DNA of 64,000 nucleotides, from assembly GCF_023856365.1 (NCBI RefSeq), contig NC_064548.1, forward strand, positions 17,656,461 to 17,720,460, given 5' to 3'. Shown piece by piece: positions 1-13,695 of this stretch. The notes below the pieces were generated by a model. That model was given only the letters and a program-made list of their open reading frames with translations, was not told the DNA's origin and searched no databases. This stretch comes from Brienomyrus brachyistius (taxonomy: Eukaryota; Chordata; Actinopteri; Osteoglossiformes; Mormyridae). The translations under genes were made by a program, and so were the position numbers. Every line of letters begins with the position of its first letter. Position 1 is the first letter of the stretch.

Positions 1-122
1 CTGGACAGCCGGGAGCCGTTAAAAACAACGTTTGCTAATATTGAATAATGCAACAGCTCCCCAACTGGCTGTCTCATTGCAAATGGAAAGTAAGGGGAAA
101 ATACAGCTTCTGTTAAAGGGGG

Positions 123-270
123 CAGTGTGCTGCTCAGTGGGGGTTAGGGTGTTGTGTCTGTGATCAGAAGGTTGCTGATTTAAATCCCAGTGTTGGTAGA
201 GTGATCTGAGCTAGGCCCCCAGCCCCCAATTACTTGAGGGACTGTTCACAAAAAAAAAAAAAAAAAAACG
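123..270 (+). mobile_element. tRNA-derived SINE fragment with poly(A)
   Basis: GGTTGCTGATTTAAATCCCAG is B-box-like, preceded by CTGCTCAGTGGGGGTTAGGG and followed by about 20 A at 249-268. Confidence 0.6.
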
Positions 271-828
271 TCACTTTGGATCAAAGCATGGGCCAAAAAA
301 ATATTAAATACACTATGTCAATATGGTCAGGTTCTGTGGGCCGTGTTGAAGAAAACCAGCTCGCACCTGAGGCACTGCCAGACAGTGCTACAATGGAAAA
401 TGAATAAACCATGACTCTCACTGGCTGCTCAAGCAATCTATGCTGATTGCACCCCCGATAAGGGTGAAATCATCGGCACAGATGAGGACCTCCAGAGATC
501 CCGTAAGAGCAGACCAAAAGATTGAGAACAGCAGGAGGCAGAGCAAACTGAAGAGAGCGACCCTGCGATGCCCTACTCGTGTGGTGGTGTGTATGTGGAG
601 AAGGTCACATGACTGGGCAGTGATGTCACACAAGGAGGATCATGAGACAGATGTCAGGTCTAAATCTCAAAACAGTGTCCGATTTCCTTACCCTGCTGCT
701 TGAGTGCTATAGTAGGAACTAAGGACTCTAATCCTGAAGGTTACTGATTTACACGCCAAGAGAAACCTGCTGTACTACTTTCAAATTCGGCTTTATGAAT
801 GAGTAGAGCTTGAGTAGAAGTGTTAGCC

Positions 829-975
829 AGAGGTGGAGAGTACAAATCCAAACCAAGATTTTGTTTCAACCAAACAGTTGAGTCCTCTGTCACTGTGACC
901 CTTTATACTCAACTGGTTGTTTGAAAGAAAATCTTGGTCTGGATTTGTACTCTCTTTCCCCGAAATCTCCACTTC
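829..975. repeat. Near-palindromic foldback element F1, copy 1
   Basis: AGAGGTGGAGAGTACAAATC and ACCAAGATTTTGTTTCAACC at the left pair with the reverse complements at the right (AAAATCTTGGTCTGGATTTG, then CTCCACTTCT). About 60-bp arms surround a short centre. Confidence 0.85.
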
Positions 976-2995
976 TGGTGTCAGCTTAGCATCTAAATCT
1001 AAACATAGCCTTACGAACTTACATATGCTAAGTACATGTCTCACAATGAGCTCACTGGTAGCTGGCAATTTATGGCATGGATCTCCAAACCGCAGCGAGG
1101 GCCATGTGTAGGGAGCGCCGGGCTGCGTTATCCTTCCCAGCCTCGTAAGCAGATGGTGAGATGCTACCCGTCATACCTCACTTCCTCCCGAGAAGCACCG
1201 ACTGATCAGCCTTGATTAAAACTCTTAGTAAACGACAGAGGTGTTTCGACGCCAGCAACATTTATTATGCACCTACAGCACGATCTACACAGATTTGCAA
1301 AATAACCATGGCGCTGACATTTACTGAGGGAAGCCTACTTAATGCCTTCATAGGCCGTCAGCCATTGTCAGATGAGGGAGCGTATCCAGCAGCAGTACTT
1401 TTTCTCAACGTACATCCTCTGAGCTGAAGCCAAAATGGCTGTCCACAGTTCTCATTTATCCCCAGTGTTTTCTAAAATCCGTAACCAAATAAAAGCCCCC
1501 ATTTCATTCTCCCATCCCTAGGTCATGTGATTCTGTTCACTGACGCAGCCAGAGAAAATGATGTATGAATGTGGCGCGCACCTGAATATGTTACGAATAC
1601 CTTCTGCACAGCACTTCACTGGGAAATGTGTGGCTGTGGACATTAGCGCTCACGAGGTGCTAATTAGGTGTGATTTAGGAGCACTTCATCTAAGACAGGG
1701 CACACTTGGCACTGGTGGTCACTTCTCTTGACGTGGTTAATGTGGGATCTGTGCACATTTGTAGGGAAAATAAGAAAAGCTACTCTTGTAGACCCAGGGA
1801 AGTGCAACAATTACTCCTACTGTCCCACTTCCTCAAAATGACAAAATCCTGAGATGCCAGCCCAAGATATCAGAACATGTTTGTTGCTATCAGGGACATC
1901 TGATTCACGGCGTCTCATGAAAATGTGGGCCGACTGTTCAAAAATGGGTTCAGGCAGGGTACAATGTGATTTACAATTTCTGTTTAACGTACAGGAAAAC
2001 ACTAAACACGTAGCTACAAAAACACAAAAGATGCCTTTGCAGTGGAGTGCCGCTAATGTTATTTACAAAGACGGGTGAAAAAGAACGAGGGTAACCAGCA
2101 TAAAGACCGAAAACAGAAATGCAACACCGGCTAATCACGTTTCTTGACATATATACTCACATTTCTGGCAAACAAAATTGACCGTGACTACAGCAGTGGA
2201 ACAAGTCAGTTAGCAAACCAGAAGAAAAGGGGACAAATGCAGGAAGGGAAAGAAAACGCTTTAAGCATGAAATCATTAAGAGAAAGCGATTCTGAATCCA
2301 AGACATTTCTATTTTGGTCTCAGTGCGTCGTCTGTACAACACAAGCCTCTGCAAACCCACAAATAAAACCGCGGTGACTGATCTGACGTGAGCCTTGTTC
2401 CAGTAGCATCTTGCTCAGTGAATAACCAGCTAAGACAGATATATACTGATGCCTGGCGTCGGATAGCCAACACAAACACCTGCTGTAGCCACTGTCTGAC
2501 ATGTAGTTGAGCTGGACAAGATGGAGTCAGGGGAAGGATTCCGCCATGACAATCCTCATGCTGGCCAGACCCGTGACATTGCTGATCTGACTGTGAGAAG
2601 GCGAAAGAATCTAGAACATTCTGTCAGTAAGATCAGAGTACTGACCCAGTGCCAGAAGGGTGGGGGTAACTATGAGAGCTTCTTAGGATCCCTAAGACAC
2701 GCACTCAATATGACCAAGGGGGTCTGCAAACCACTTCAGGTGAGATCCATTTGCTCAATTACGAATATTAACAAATCGCAGGAGAAGACCATTACCACAG
2801 TTACACCTGCTGCTTGCACAGTGTGTGATTCCATGTAAGTGGTTGGAATATGGAGGCTTTTCTCAAAAAGACAAGAGTCAAGGGAAGAATTATGAATAGA
2901 TGTATGCGTCACAGTTTTCATGAAGTCTGTTTCCATAACAACGGTGCAATCCAAGCTCTTGAGGCAGACATCTGCCAGCATCCAATGTCTCGTGT

Positions 2996-3170
2996 ATGAA
3001 CTGGCTCACATGTGAGTACCACCTGTACTGGGTCACACTGCCATGGCTCACATGTGAGTACCACCTGTACTTGGTTACACTGACATGGATCCCATGCGAG
3101 TACCGCCTGTACTGGGTTACATTACCATGGGTCACATGTGAGTACTGCCTGTACTGGGTACTAGGTAATT
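2996..3170 (+). repeat. 42-bp tandem repeat, four units
   Basis: Units starting near 3005, 3047, 3089 and 3131 share CTCACATGTGAGTACCACCT and GTACTGGGT. The period is a multiple of three, so a 98-codon open frame runs through it. This frame is a by-product of the repeat. Confidence 0.88.
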
Positions 3171-3464
3171 GTTACTGGGTCATTATCATGCAGGTAGTGA
3201 AGCAAAGCTCTTTGGAGGGAATAACTAATTATCATTACATACATGCTGGAAACACACACTGGTGTGGTTATGCACATACAGGTTCATATTGAGTATCAGG
3301 ATTGTTATATATTAAAAAGATTAATGTTTACATCATTACTACACAATGTTTTAAAGAGAAAAAAATATTAAACTGTTTAAATACTTTATACAACAAACTA
3401 TTTATGTGTTAAAAATGATGCAGGATTCCAGGAAAGGGGAAATACAGCACAGTTTTAATCATGG

Positions 3465-3470
3465 TTTATT
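3465..3470 (-). terminator. Candidate polyadenylation signal (AATAAA)
   Basis: AATAAA on the minus strand, downstream of the candidate exon at 3901-4014. It would give a 3' UTR of about 430 bp. Confidence 0.3.
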
Positions 3471-3900
3471 TTCACTGGTGTCTTACATTTACAGGCATTA
3501 GTCATTTAAAGAACAAAAGAAAATTAATTAGTCTCGTAAGAATTACACAGAAAAGCAAGTCAATTCAAGAATGAACAAAAGACAGGGAGAGGCACTGGAG
3601 GGGGATTGGAGTATGGTCACAGTTAGCAGTTTCACCCGATGTTGCAATGTAATGTTTTGCTCGGTGAGGCTGAGGCGGGGGTCTGGGGAAGTGTATGTGT
3701 CAGGATCTACAGAGAGCTGTGAGGTGAGCTCCGCTGCCCTGTTCTCATTCATCTAGTGGGTCTGCTGACCAGACACCAGAAGTACTCCCGACCCCAGTGA
3801 ACTAGACCCTCATAAAGCACACACACAGCCAGCAGCCATAACCTTTAAGCCGCTGTTCTGCTATATTAGCTTCACTCACCTTCCCATGCATACTGGGGCA

Positions 3901-4014
3901 TTAAGGGAGACTGCGCTCTTCCTGGAAAACCTCATAGGCTGTTTTTCTCCTGTTATTCCCGATGGTAACAGCCAACGATGCCCCAATCACCAACAACACT
4001 GACAGTGCAGTGAT
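3901..4014 (-). CDS. Candidate terminal exon of an unidentified single-pass membrane protein
   Basis: After TGCAGTTCCTCAG on the minus strand, 37 codons read ITALSVLLVIGASLAVTIG (a clean membrane helix), then NNRRKTAYEVFQEERSLP and TAA at 3903-3901. A positively charged stop-transfer segment and short tail follow the helix, as in type I membrane proteins. A good polyadenylation signal, AATAAA (3470-3465), lies about 430 bp downstream on the same strand. The polypyrimidine tract is poor, and an L2 tail sits just upstream. I do not recognise the protein. It does not match the tspan7 C-terminus. It may be a nested gene or a decayed copy. Confidence 0.3.
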   Translation of the reverse strand: MTALSVLLVIGASLAVTIGNNRRKTAYEVFQEERSLP

Positions 4015-4039
4015 CTGAGGAACTGCAATCCAGGGGCCT

Positions 4040-4120
4040 TCACATTTACGTTAAGTTTATTTTTATTTAGCAGATGCATTTGTCAAAGTGAGGCAAATAG
4101 CAGATTAAGAAGATACATGC
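4040..4120 (-). mobile_element. L2-type LINE tail, reverse orientation
   Basis: TTTATTTAGCAGATGCATTTGTCAAAGTGA is the reverse of the L2 3' end (landmark only). It lies about 30 bp upstream of the candidate exon at 3901-4014. Confidence 0.6.
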
Positions 4121-5708
4121 CTTTGAGGAATCGACTGGGCAGAAGTGCAGCTGGGCTGAGCTTCCAGTGAATGCCCCAGTTAGCAGGAGACACGAGATCT
4201 GAGCGGCGTCAAGAGGCTGTGACACGTGTTTGTATGAATTACTAGAAATACTATTTATTCCCTTGCGTAGGACCCTTTACTGCTCTGGGTTGATGACATC
4301 AGAGAGAAACATCAACACAAATAGCCAAAAGACAAAAAAAGGCTGAAGGACAAGCTAGTGGGGCTAATGGCATTCCAAACAAGAGCCAGGAAGGACGTGG
4401 AATTAACACCATCACCCAAGCGCTCAAATCTAATTATACACCTGTTCCCATTGCTTTAGGGGGGGTCAAAACACCATACAGAGAGTCAGCCATTACAGCA
4501 GCTGGGTTGTTCCAGAGTAGTTTCCACAGGACCCGTATCCATGACCCCAAGGCTTTCCACAGGCTCAGCCCAGCTGTACGATGGTGCTGAATTGAGCCGG
4601 GTTATGGGGTAGTTGTTAATGCTCTAACATTAGTCACTCATTACCCAAAGCACGTTGCCAAGAGAATTCTGCTGCAAGCATGGCATGGATCCTTTCGCCA
4701 CCACCAAGAACCACCTCAGAAGCTCTGGCCTTTTCATACCTATGGTTGGCACCTTCAACCTGAAGACATGTGGGACCCCTCCCCCATAACATTCCCCAAT
4801 GGTAAGATTTGTTGAGCTGAGGGGGATCCCCTGCTTTAAAATTAGCAACTGGGGATGGTGGGACTTTCCGATGACTAAATTTATAAGCAGGGGTGGGCAG
4901 GGGGGAGGGGGGGGGGGATTGTGTGTAGGATCAATATGCGATGCAGCATTTTCAATACAAGACAATCCCATAATATACAGGACAGGCGGCAATTCTACTC
5001 ATACCTTCGGGGTATGTACCATTTAACACTGTGTGGATCATTTATATGGGAAGCTTGATATAATGTGGGCCAATGTACATTGTTACAGTGGTCACAGACC
5101 TAAACACAGAGCGTGTGACCATAACAAAAAAGTTACTTCTAGAGGGAATACTCTGTCAAATTCAGAGCAATTATGCTGAAAAAGCGACGATCACACACCA
5201 CAAACCGAAGAAGGTTTTTGTGCTGAAACTGGTGAATTATCAGCATGACTGATGCTTTCTTGTTTCAGCAACAAGAATAACAAGAGAGACCTTTTTGTGT
5301 TGTAGCATGACATCAGAGATTGGCTTTGTGGGCGATTCGGTCTGAAATTTTGCTCTCTGTTAATGCCTCTCGAATCTGAGCAGCGGATGACATGTGTAGA
5401 CAGAGGCAGAAGGAGAGAATGATGAAGAAAATGGCCGCCGCTCACGCCGCTCTCCTCCTCCCTGCAGCATCGCGGCAGCGATCAGCCCTTGGGGAGCCTC
5501 TGGCCAGGTGGAAACAAGTACACAGATCACCAGAACACTCTCGCTTTTTTGCATAAATTGCTTTTGTTCTCTAATTAACTTGCAAGTGACCTTCGACTAA
5601 AACCACAGCACAGCTACTGCCCGCCAGCAAATTAATGGGTAATGTCATTTTAACACAAACATGCTTCCCGTGATGGAGGGTGTTTCTGAAAACGCTGAGA
5701 TCTAGAAT

Positions 5709-5842
5709 AGTGTTTCCCGATCCGGCCCCAATCCCACAGCAGTCCGTCTTTTTGCCCCCAGCTCCCGGTAAAGCGAAAACATGGACCGTCTGGCAGGGAG
5801 CTGGGAAGGAACAAAAACGTGAACCAGCTGGGAAGCATCCTG
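5709..5842. repeat. Foldback element F2, copy 1
   Basis: AGTGTTTCCCGATCCGGCCC then CCCCCAGCTCCCGG and GGCAGGGAGCTGGGAAGGAA. The inner arms are partly paired and the outer right arm is degraded. Confidence 0.6.
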
Positions 5843-7406
5843 GTGCGATAAAGCCTCCATTATGAGTTGTCAGGAACAGAAGGAGCAAGGCAATACCAAA
5901 CCCGCAAAGTGCCCCCTGGAGGAAACGGCCCGTTTTCCGGTTCTGAAATTAGCTTTTCAGCTTATCGCAGGTTCGGGAGAAAAAGGCCAGTGTGGGCTTT
6001 AAATCACTGGTGGCTGTAAAAACGACGCCGCGCTCTGCACACTGGGCAGCATCCCTCGCTCACCTACATCAAAGAAGCACCTTCTTCCCTGCTGTCTAAA
6101 CATAGAGCCGCTTTCATTACCAGCTCCCTGCAAACTGGTCGCCACGACAACTGAAAGACCCTTTGTCCCCTGGCCCTCATTGGGCCTCATGGATTCCAAG
6201 TCACCCACTTGGTCTCCGGCCACCTATAAATTCCACAATCAACGGCTAATTGCTCCTATTGCCGGTTCTGCCTTGCCGACAGCCTCCAACCATCTTTCAA
6301 ACCTCTGCCCAATGCTAGACTAATCTCATAGCTTTTAGGCTTTGCTGTGGGTGGTTTTCAGAGAACAATTTAGTAGAGAGTGTCACCTGATGCTTTCCCT
6401 AGAAAAACAAAGGGAAATCGGGACATGCTATAGCTACAGGGCAGCACCGCACTCTCAGGCCAGCCTTCCAACAAGCTGACCTCCAAGGAAATCACATTAC
6501 CACTCTTTACGCCCCAGTAATAAATCTGACCCTGAGCTGAGATCTGTCACTACCATCTGAGACACTCATAAAATACTGGCCTACCCAGGTCTCATCTGCG
6601 GCCAGGAGCATGCGGAACAGCCACGTGGGGGTGGGTTACCCTTAAGGCGAAGGAGAGGTTACACTGAAGAATATCCATTAGTACGGAATGGATGAAGGTC
6701 CTAGTGAAGGCTGCTTCAGAGAGAGCTCTGCTAATGGGAGCCTTTCACCATCGTCAAAGCAATGCTTTCGCAGGTTGTATTTTCCAGGTACATTAAACAT
6801 TGTTCAGGTAAGAGAGGACATATATTTAAGAATTCCTTGAATATAACAGGTCATTTACTACATCTCCGAGCGTACCATCAAATGTGAAATGCACGGCCCT
6901 GTCCTCTCCCGGCTGATAAGGACACGATGGATTGAAAGCAATATTAGTCACTTAGCAAGGAGTATGATAAATGTTGCTGTACTTTCAGTTTGAATTCAAT
7001 CCAATGTGACTTTAGAAAAAAAAAATCCTTTCAAAGATCCAGACCTTCACAAATCCATCCACGCATCCATTTTTTCATAGCCACTTGTTTACTGCAGAGT
7101 CAAGGGAAGCCTAGAACCGACCACAGGAAGGACAGGAAACATGAGGCAGGAACGACTTTCCAAAATAATATCCGGAATACAATGTCAGTCGATGCTGCTG
7201 CATGCCTGGCTGTGAACGGTGGAAGCTAAAGTGGAGGGTGGGTTAAGGTCACCATGAAAGTGTTTAAAGAGTGATCAAGGAAATTAGTTTGAATCAACAT
7301 TCCCAATGTTAGTTAATATTTCCAGGTGCCGAATAATAGTAATAGCAAGCAGCACATAAAGTGAACTATCAAGCCTCCTCTATTCAACGCAATAACAGTT
7401 CAGTCG

Positions 7407-7650
7407 CTGGCATGGTGGTGCAGTGCTTAGCACTGCTGACTTGCACCTCTGGAACCAGGGTCTAAGACTCTGCCATGACTCTGTGTGGTGGAATTTGCAC
7501 ATTCTCCGGGTCCCATCGTGGGGTCTCTTGCAGGTACTTCAACTTCTCCCCCACGGTCCAAAAGAATGCTTGTGTAAATTGGCCTCTGTGAATAATTATC
7601 TTTTGCGCCTAGCCCTGCGAACTCCCCTTGGCTGGCTTGTGTTTTACCTA
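7407..7650 (+). mobile_element. Diverged TGGA-family SINE
   Basis: CTGGCATGGTGGTGCAGTGC and TTAGCACTGCTGACTTGCAC, then GTGGAATTTGCACATTCTCC, correspond to the head and body of the copy at 48376. Confidence 0.75.
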
Positions 7651-8729
7651 AATGAGCACACCTACCACTCATATCAGCGCTCTCCATCTGCCTCCTGCCT
7701 ACTGACAGATGGCGGGCCCTCGACCCACTCCTTATCACAGACGAATATCTTCTGACTTTCAGCTTTCAGACTGTTCGCGGGATCATGGCGGCAATAACCA
7801 CAGCAGGCAGGACTGCGGCAGCCTGCCGATTACATTTTGTAGTTCGGTGAGGAATGATGACCAAAATCATGGCTGTACTGCCTCATCTTTTTGACCAGCT
7901 GTATCACCGATTTTTACCTGGCTCCATGTAAACCCCCCTCAAAGAGGACAAATACCGTTTTATTACAGATACTCAGTATTTCAACAACAGTGGACCGCCG
8001 CTTCCATTGCCTATGCTAATGATGCTCTTGTGGTGAAGGCACCTCCTTCTGGCTTGTTTACACCAGCAAAGTTTAATGTTTAATGACTAGAGCTCAACAC
8101 AGCTTGGGAATTGTCCTCTGTACAAACAAATGGAGAAATCAGGGCCTCGCGCACTTCTGGAGTCAAGACTCCAAGGCAGATGTTAGGTGGATGTAAATTA
8201 TGCATGAAATAACAGTCAATAATGGGCATTGGGGAGGATCAACACATACTGAGGTGAACCAAAACATCACTGGATTAGGTCTGAAGAAGGACCCTCAAAT
8301 AATGCTTCGGGAGCAAGGCATGCGAATGTAAGTTACTTGATAAATGGATAACTAAGCAAATTGGGGAAAGTAGTTTTAAGGCATTACATAGACTGATATG
8401 CTTAAGCATTCAGATGGCTGCTGTAAAATGCACAGAACCCATTTGGCACGATTCAGAGGTTTCAGAGTGATTATCTCAGCACCAGTACTGAACACATACA
8501 ACGCCCATTTAGGGGATGAAGCTTTATTTTCCATTAGCATAAGTGAATTGGAATGCTTTGTTCCATATAATCCATCTTGCCCTCCAGTGAGACATACATA
8601 CTCACACTAGGGTTATCAAAGAAATTGATACTCAGATACTAATCGAAACTTTAAAATATGCTATCAGATTAAATACTCTTTTGCAATAGTATCAATACCA
8701 ACAAGTCATCGTTAAGGTAGTGGCTATGG

Positions 8730-8900
8730 CTAATAATAATAATGCTCTACGTCGGACGACTTAAAAATAGCGTTGTCGTTGATGCTATTTTAATACAGTA
8801 CACCTAACCTAACAAACATCATAGCCTAGCCTAGCCTAGCCTACCTTAAACATGCTTAGAACACATACATTAGCCTACAGCTGAGCAAAATCATTAACAC
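8730..8900 (-). repeat. Dispersed repeat related to 34790-34945, with (TAGCC)n
   Basis: TACAGTACACCTAACCTAAC and CATCATAGCCTAGCCTAGCC are the reverse complement of motifs in the copy downstream of rpgr. Confidence 0.5.
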
Positions 8901-11573
8901 AAAGCCTTTTTTATAATAAATTGTTGAATATCTCCCGTAATTTATTGAATAATGTGCTGAAAATGAAAAACACAAATTATCATAACCCAGCTTCTGTGTA
9001 GATTTGCTATGCTTGTACAATTACGGTGATGGCTGGCTTCTTGCTTGCAATGTGTCAGACCTGCCAGCGCCCTCGGCCTGCTCGCCGAGCCACTGCGTCT
9101 CCCAGCTGTGTCTCTGCTGTCTCCACAATGCGATTTACAGAGCCCAAGGGGGTGGCGTTCTGTAAATTAACAGGGCCTGTCTGGCAGGGAGGACACCAAC
9201 ATGCAGAGGGGATTTGTGGGACGCGCAATTGCGGGGGTGGGCAGCTCAAGCCAAAGCAGCACACAAGGGCTTTGAAATAGCCACCACCCTTTTTAACCTT
9301 AGAAACGTGGCTTTTGAGACTGTTTCGAAAATGCGAGTTCACTGTAGAGAGAGTGTAATCTGAAATGTAACTAATAATTCAAACGCAGGGTGGCCTCTTT
9401 GCTGATTTCGCTGCATTAGTACATTAGAGCCTTCCGTCTGCTTCCTGCTCATTAATAAATGCCTCGGGGCTTCTTCTTCGCATTTAATGAGCATGTTGCA
9501 AGCCTGCCCACAACAGGGAGAGGACGTCATGGAGAAACACCGTACCACCAGTGACCTCCATGTCCTTTATCAATTCAAAGGCTGGCTCCTAATGACTTCT
9601 GCTGGTTGCCACTCATGGCGCATATCATCCCAACTCACCTCACATCACTGGCGGCACCAGAGTCAGGTTAGTGAGGCTTAAGCCCTGAATATTTTTAGTT
9701 ATGATTTGCTATTTACAAGTATAATGTATAATGTGGTTCTGTCGTCAAGAACCTTAATGGACACAGAACTAATATATTTTGAATGGAATAGACAGACCTA
9801 AACGCCTTTACTAAGTATTATTAAAAAAAAACAGTAAATATATCATGAAGTATCTTGATGTGCATCACATGAGTCACTGAACCCCTCAGCTTGGCAAATG
9901 TGATCATGGCAGCCCCCCCGCCGCCCCCCAGTTTTTGGGCTAATGCCGCGTTCCATTTCAACTGGGAAGCTGAAACTTCCAAGTTGCTAGTCAGGAATTT
10001 CCATGTGGAACGCCCCCGAAATCGGAAGTTCAGCTCGGCAAGTCAGAGGAACATCCGTAAACCTGACCTCAGAATTTAAGATGGTTTCATCAGCAGAAGA
10101 GGAAGCTGTAGTTACATAATGTTTATTAGCACTTGCTATACTTTATCGACTGGTATTGCTAACAAAGGCTAACAATGAACCTGGTACGACTGGTATTGGC
10201 AAATGGCTTTAGGGCTTGTGTGGTTGACTCAAACGTGACATTCCCAGCTCCGACTTCAGACCGCCGAGGGAAATCGAAGGCAGCATGAGCCCCGGATGTC
10301 TTCAGATCCTCGCGACGGCCTCTCACAGCTTACATTCCGCAAAATATACAGAACTGGCCAGGGGATCGTTTAGAATGTAATGAAAGAAAACACTATGCAG
10401 AAACCATTTCTAGATGATTCCATATTTAGAAGCAGGTGAGCAGTGTTTGTTTTTTTTAAGCTTAGCATGAGTATAGGATGAAGGGAGGTGCACAGGAAAG
10501 CAAGGTACCGACGCAGACATTCTCACACAAACACACACACACACACAAACACAATGATTATGTTTACCTGAACTGCACCTCTGACTGAAGAGGGAGACTA
10601 GCGTGCTCAGAGAACCTAGTCTTGCTTGCCTTTAAAAAATTCTTTGACCCAGTTCCAGTGTAAAAACAAGCAGGACTGACAAGCAACACCTTTTCAGCCC
10701 ACTTAAAAAAAAAGTCCGGTTCCACCATGTTTTGCACAGCAGCAGCATAAGCAGCAGCGTCTGAGTTCACACACTCCGCAGATTCTGCCCACAGCGCCAA
10801 CCATGAGCTACTGTGAGAATCACTGCACTATGCACTGAAATCTGCGGAGCATAAAGGACATTTCTTGTCAGCTAAGGAACTTGCAGGTGACGATTCTCCA
10901 TCAGGAAACGGCCATTATCCAGTTCATCAGCCGACGCGCAGTGATCTGCAGGGGAGTGCTGCTTTGCATTTCAGTAAGACTGATCAGGCTGTCCTTTCAG
11001 ACAAGATTATTCTGTTATATCTGCCCAATGAAGGCCTAATTAACCACAAAGTCCTCAGCTTCATGCCGCACTTGGTCGCTCAGGCGCTGACGTCAGTCTA
11101 AAATGGCTTAATGTTATGGCCCCCATTCAACAGACGAAAAGGAACAAGCAGGTCAACATTTTGCCAGACTCTCTTCTGCTGTCCCGACTTACTCAGCAGG
11201 CATGGTATTCCCAGCACACACTGGGGCACAACATGAACTTCATGCTTGTCGAGCTCTATCATCAAGTCCAAGTAGCAGATTAAAGACTAAGAATGTTCAG
11301 TTCGAGTAGAGCTGTCACTATTACCCGATTTTTAAAAAGCATTGATTAAAATTCCTTCTCGATAACTTGGCAATATGGCTTCACGTTAAAAGTGAAGGAA
11401 AATGCAGTTGTCAGTACATCTTCTAAGACATTCAAACAATTCACCCATCGAATAAGCCAAGGTAGGCAAAGATATGTACTGTTTTGCCTCTTAGAACAAC
11501 CTAAGCTGCCTCTCTCTTCACATGGATTTAATTTACTTTTAAGATTCCTGTATATAAAAAGAATCACTGCAAA

Positions 11574-12287
11574 TGTTAGACTCGGGGCATAGCGTAGGCG
11601 GGGAAAAGGTGACATCCTACATGCAGCTCCAAGTGACAACAGGGGTTTATTGGGGAAACAAACATATATATACCGGGAACAAATAAAACAGGATCATGAG
11701 GAGTAATAAACAAACAGGGGAAAATACTACAAATAGAATCACAAACAAACCCACAAAGGAAACAAAGACTAGCACACAGTGACAAAACACAGAACAATTT
11801 CACAGCAACTCAAACACAACGACTCACAAAAGAATAGAGCAGACGCAGGTACCTAAATACACACTAGGCTAACAAGACACAACGCAGGACAGGTGAGAAC
11901 AATACCCAAATAACCAATCGATGAAAGCGAAGGACAACGAGCAACAGGTGGGGCTAATTAACTGAACCAGTAATCTTATCAGACATCAAAACTAGGAGAC
12001 ATAAATAGGACACTAGTACTACAATGCAAAGCTAATCAATGTGGAACAAAAAGGTACAAAACAAAAGGCAGAAAAGAACAAACGAAAGGCAAACTGATGA
12101 CGAATAGGAAGTAATAAACACTGGGGAAGCAGAAACGGTCTGCTCAACCCACTGAGCTATGCAGCAGTTCAGGGAACAGCGGGAACACATTGGGGATTTA
12201 TACGAAGACAGGAAGGAACAGGATGGTCAGCATACTGGCCAAACAGAAGAGATGAAGGGCAGTGATGGATGGCCGCTGACCCTAACA
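11574..12287 (-). mobile_element. Candidate solo LTR (714 bp)
   Basis: The termini are TGTTAG and CTAACA, as in LTRs with TG...CA ends. On the minus strand it carries AATAAA (11651-11646) followed by CCCCTGTTGTCAC and GCCCCGAGTCTAACA. It matches the interrupted copy at 48050-49299 and a fragment at 63852. No clear target-site duplication is seen, and no internal gag or pol region lies beside it. Confidence 0.6.
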
Positions 12288-12789
12288 TGATAAAATGAAG
12301 GTTACCCCCGCTGCTTATCATCTTAGATAATAAGATGTATAATAATCATTTAACATTAATTATCTCGTGAATTTTCTAGAGCTGAACCATACTGGAAAAA
12401 AGTCCACATTGCAATGCCTGAAATTATTGCGACATTTAGGAGTTGAAATGAACTATTTAGCTAAACGGGATTTATTATCTACCAAAAGAATCCATCAGAT
12501 AAATTGGTGGTGTTGCTGTGAGTTGTGCCAACAGACAAAGCAGTGCTGACGAATCACTGACGAATCACTGACAAATCAATATCAACTCGATGAAATGTAC
12601 AGTATTTCCATACAGTGGAGGGCAAATGACTTTTCATAACCAGATTTCGTTACCAGACCTTTTTGGCCTAATTTTTCACAAACGTGTTACACGGCCTATG
12701 AGTGAGTCCAACAACAAGGACAAGACTGATCATGATTGTCTCAGAGTGGATGCTGGGCTCATGTAAATGCAGCAGCCATACATTTTAGA

Positions 12790-13695
12790 CTTATTTTCTA
12801 ATATAAACTAGATAATGCTGAAATGGAACCATCATTACGCTTGCTTTGCTCTCAAGCCATGGGATATCTGTTAGTACCTAGGGTAGAAAGAGCTACGGCA
12901 GGCTGCAGAGCTTTCTCCTATAGAGCTCCTCAGCTGTGGAATGGTCTTCCACTGGATGTGCGGGTTTCAGGCTCACTCTCAATATTCAAGTCTAGACTAA
13001 AAACACACCTGTTTAGTTTAGCATATAGGGACTCTAGTTCTAGCTCTAGCTAACTCTTCACTCCCAGTCAGACCTATAGTGTGAGGTGTAGAGCTGGGTG
13101 GGGATCGGTGCCATTGGCTTTGGATTAACTGAACTGTCAGTGCTGTCACTCTAGCTTCACAGTCCCTTGTGGAGCTGGAGTGCTGACATTTCAGGGACTC
13201 CCCATGCCTGTGTTACCACTTGCCTCTCCCTCCTACTGATGCTGCCATAGCCATATCTGCCGGAGCTTGTACATTGGACTTCATATTGCACTCATCTAGC
13301 TGTTAGCACTGCCTATAGTCTCTCCTACTTTGACTAATTGTACATTTTATTTCCCATACTCCTCCTGGGGGGTGATGCCTGGAGACCTCAGTCTATCAAG
13401 ATGTCCAGCACACCCTGACATCGCCACTACCAATGAGGTCCCTGCATCCAGCTCGCTGTTCTGCCTGTGTCATCACCATCTCTCCTGTTTGACTCTCCCT
13501 GCCGGCCCCTGGAGGATGGGCTTTGAGTCTGGTCCCTCCCAAGGTTTCTTCCTTCTTGGGAGTTTCTCCTTGCTACTTTCGCTTTTGGCTTGCTCATTGG
13601 GGGCTTTGGGTGCGGATGCTGTAAAGCACTTCGAGACGATGTAATGTCGTGAAACTGCGCTATACAAAAATAAATTTGTTGTTGTTGTTGTATTA
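12790..13695 (+). pseudogene. LINE 3' fragment: end of ORF2, 3' UTR and (GTT)n tail
   Basis: The frame at 12823-13053 encodes the typical ORF2 end CRAFSYRAPQLWNGLPLDVR and LKTHLFSLAY. It is followed by a 3' UTR with TCCCAAGGTTTCTTCCTTCT and GCGCTATACAAAAATAAA, ending in (GTT)n at 13677-13690. It is an L2/CR1-like family member different from the copy at 61380. Confidence 0.82.

Noticed and set aside
2996..3292. 98-codon frame with repeated CEYxLYWVT
   Set aside because: It is the translation of a 42-bp tandem repeat, a multiple of three, without gene features.
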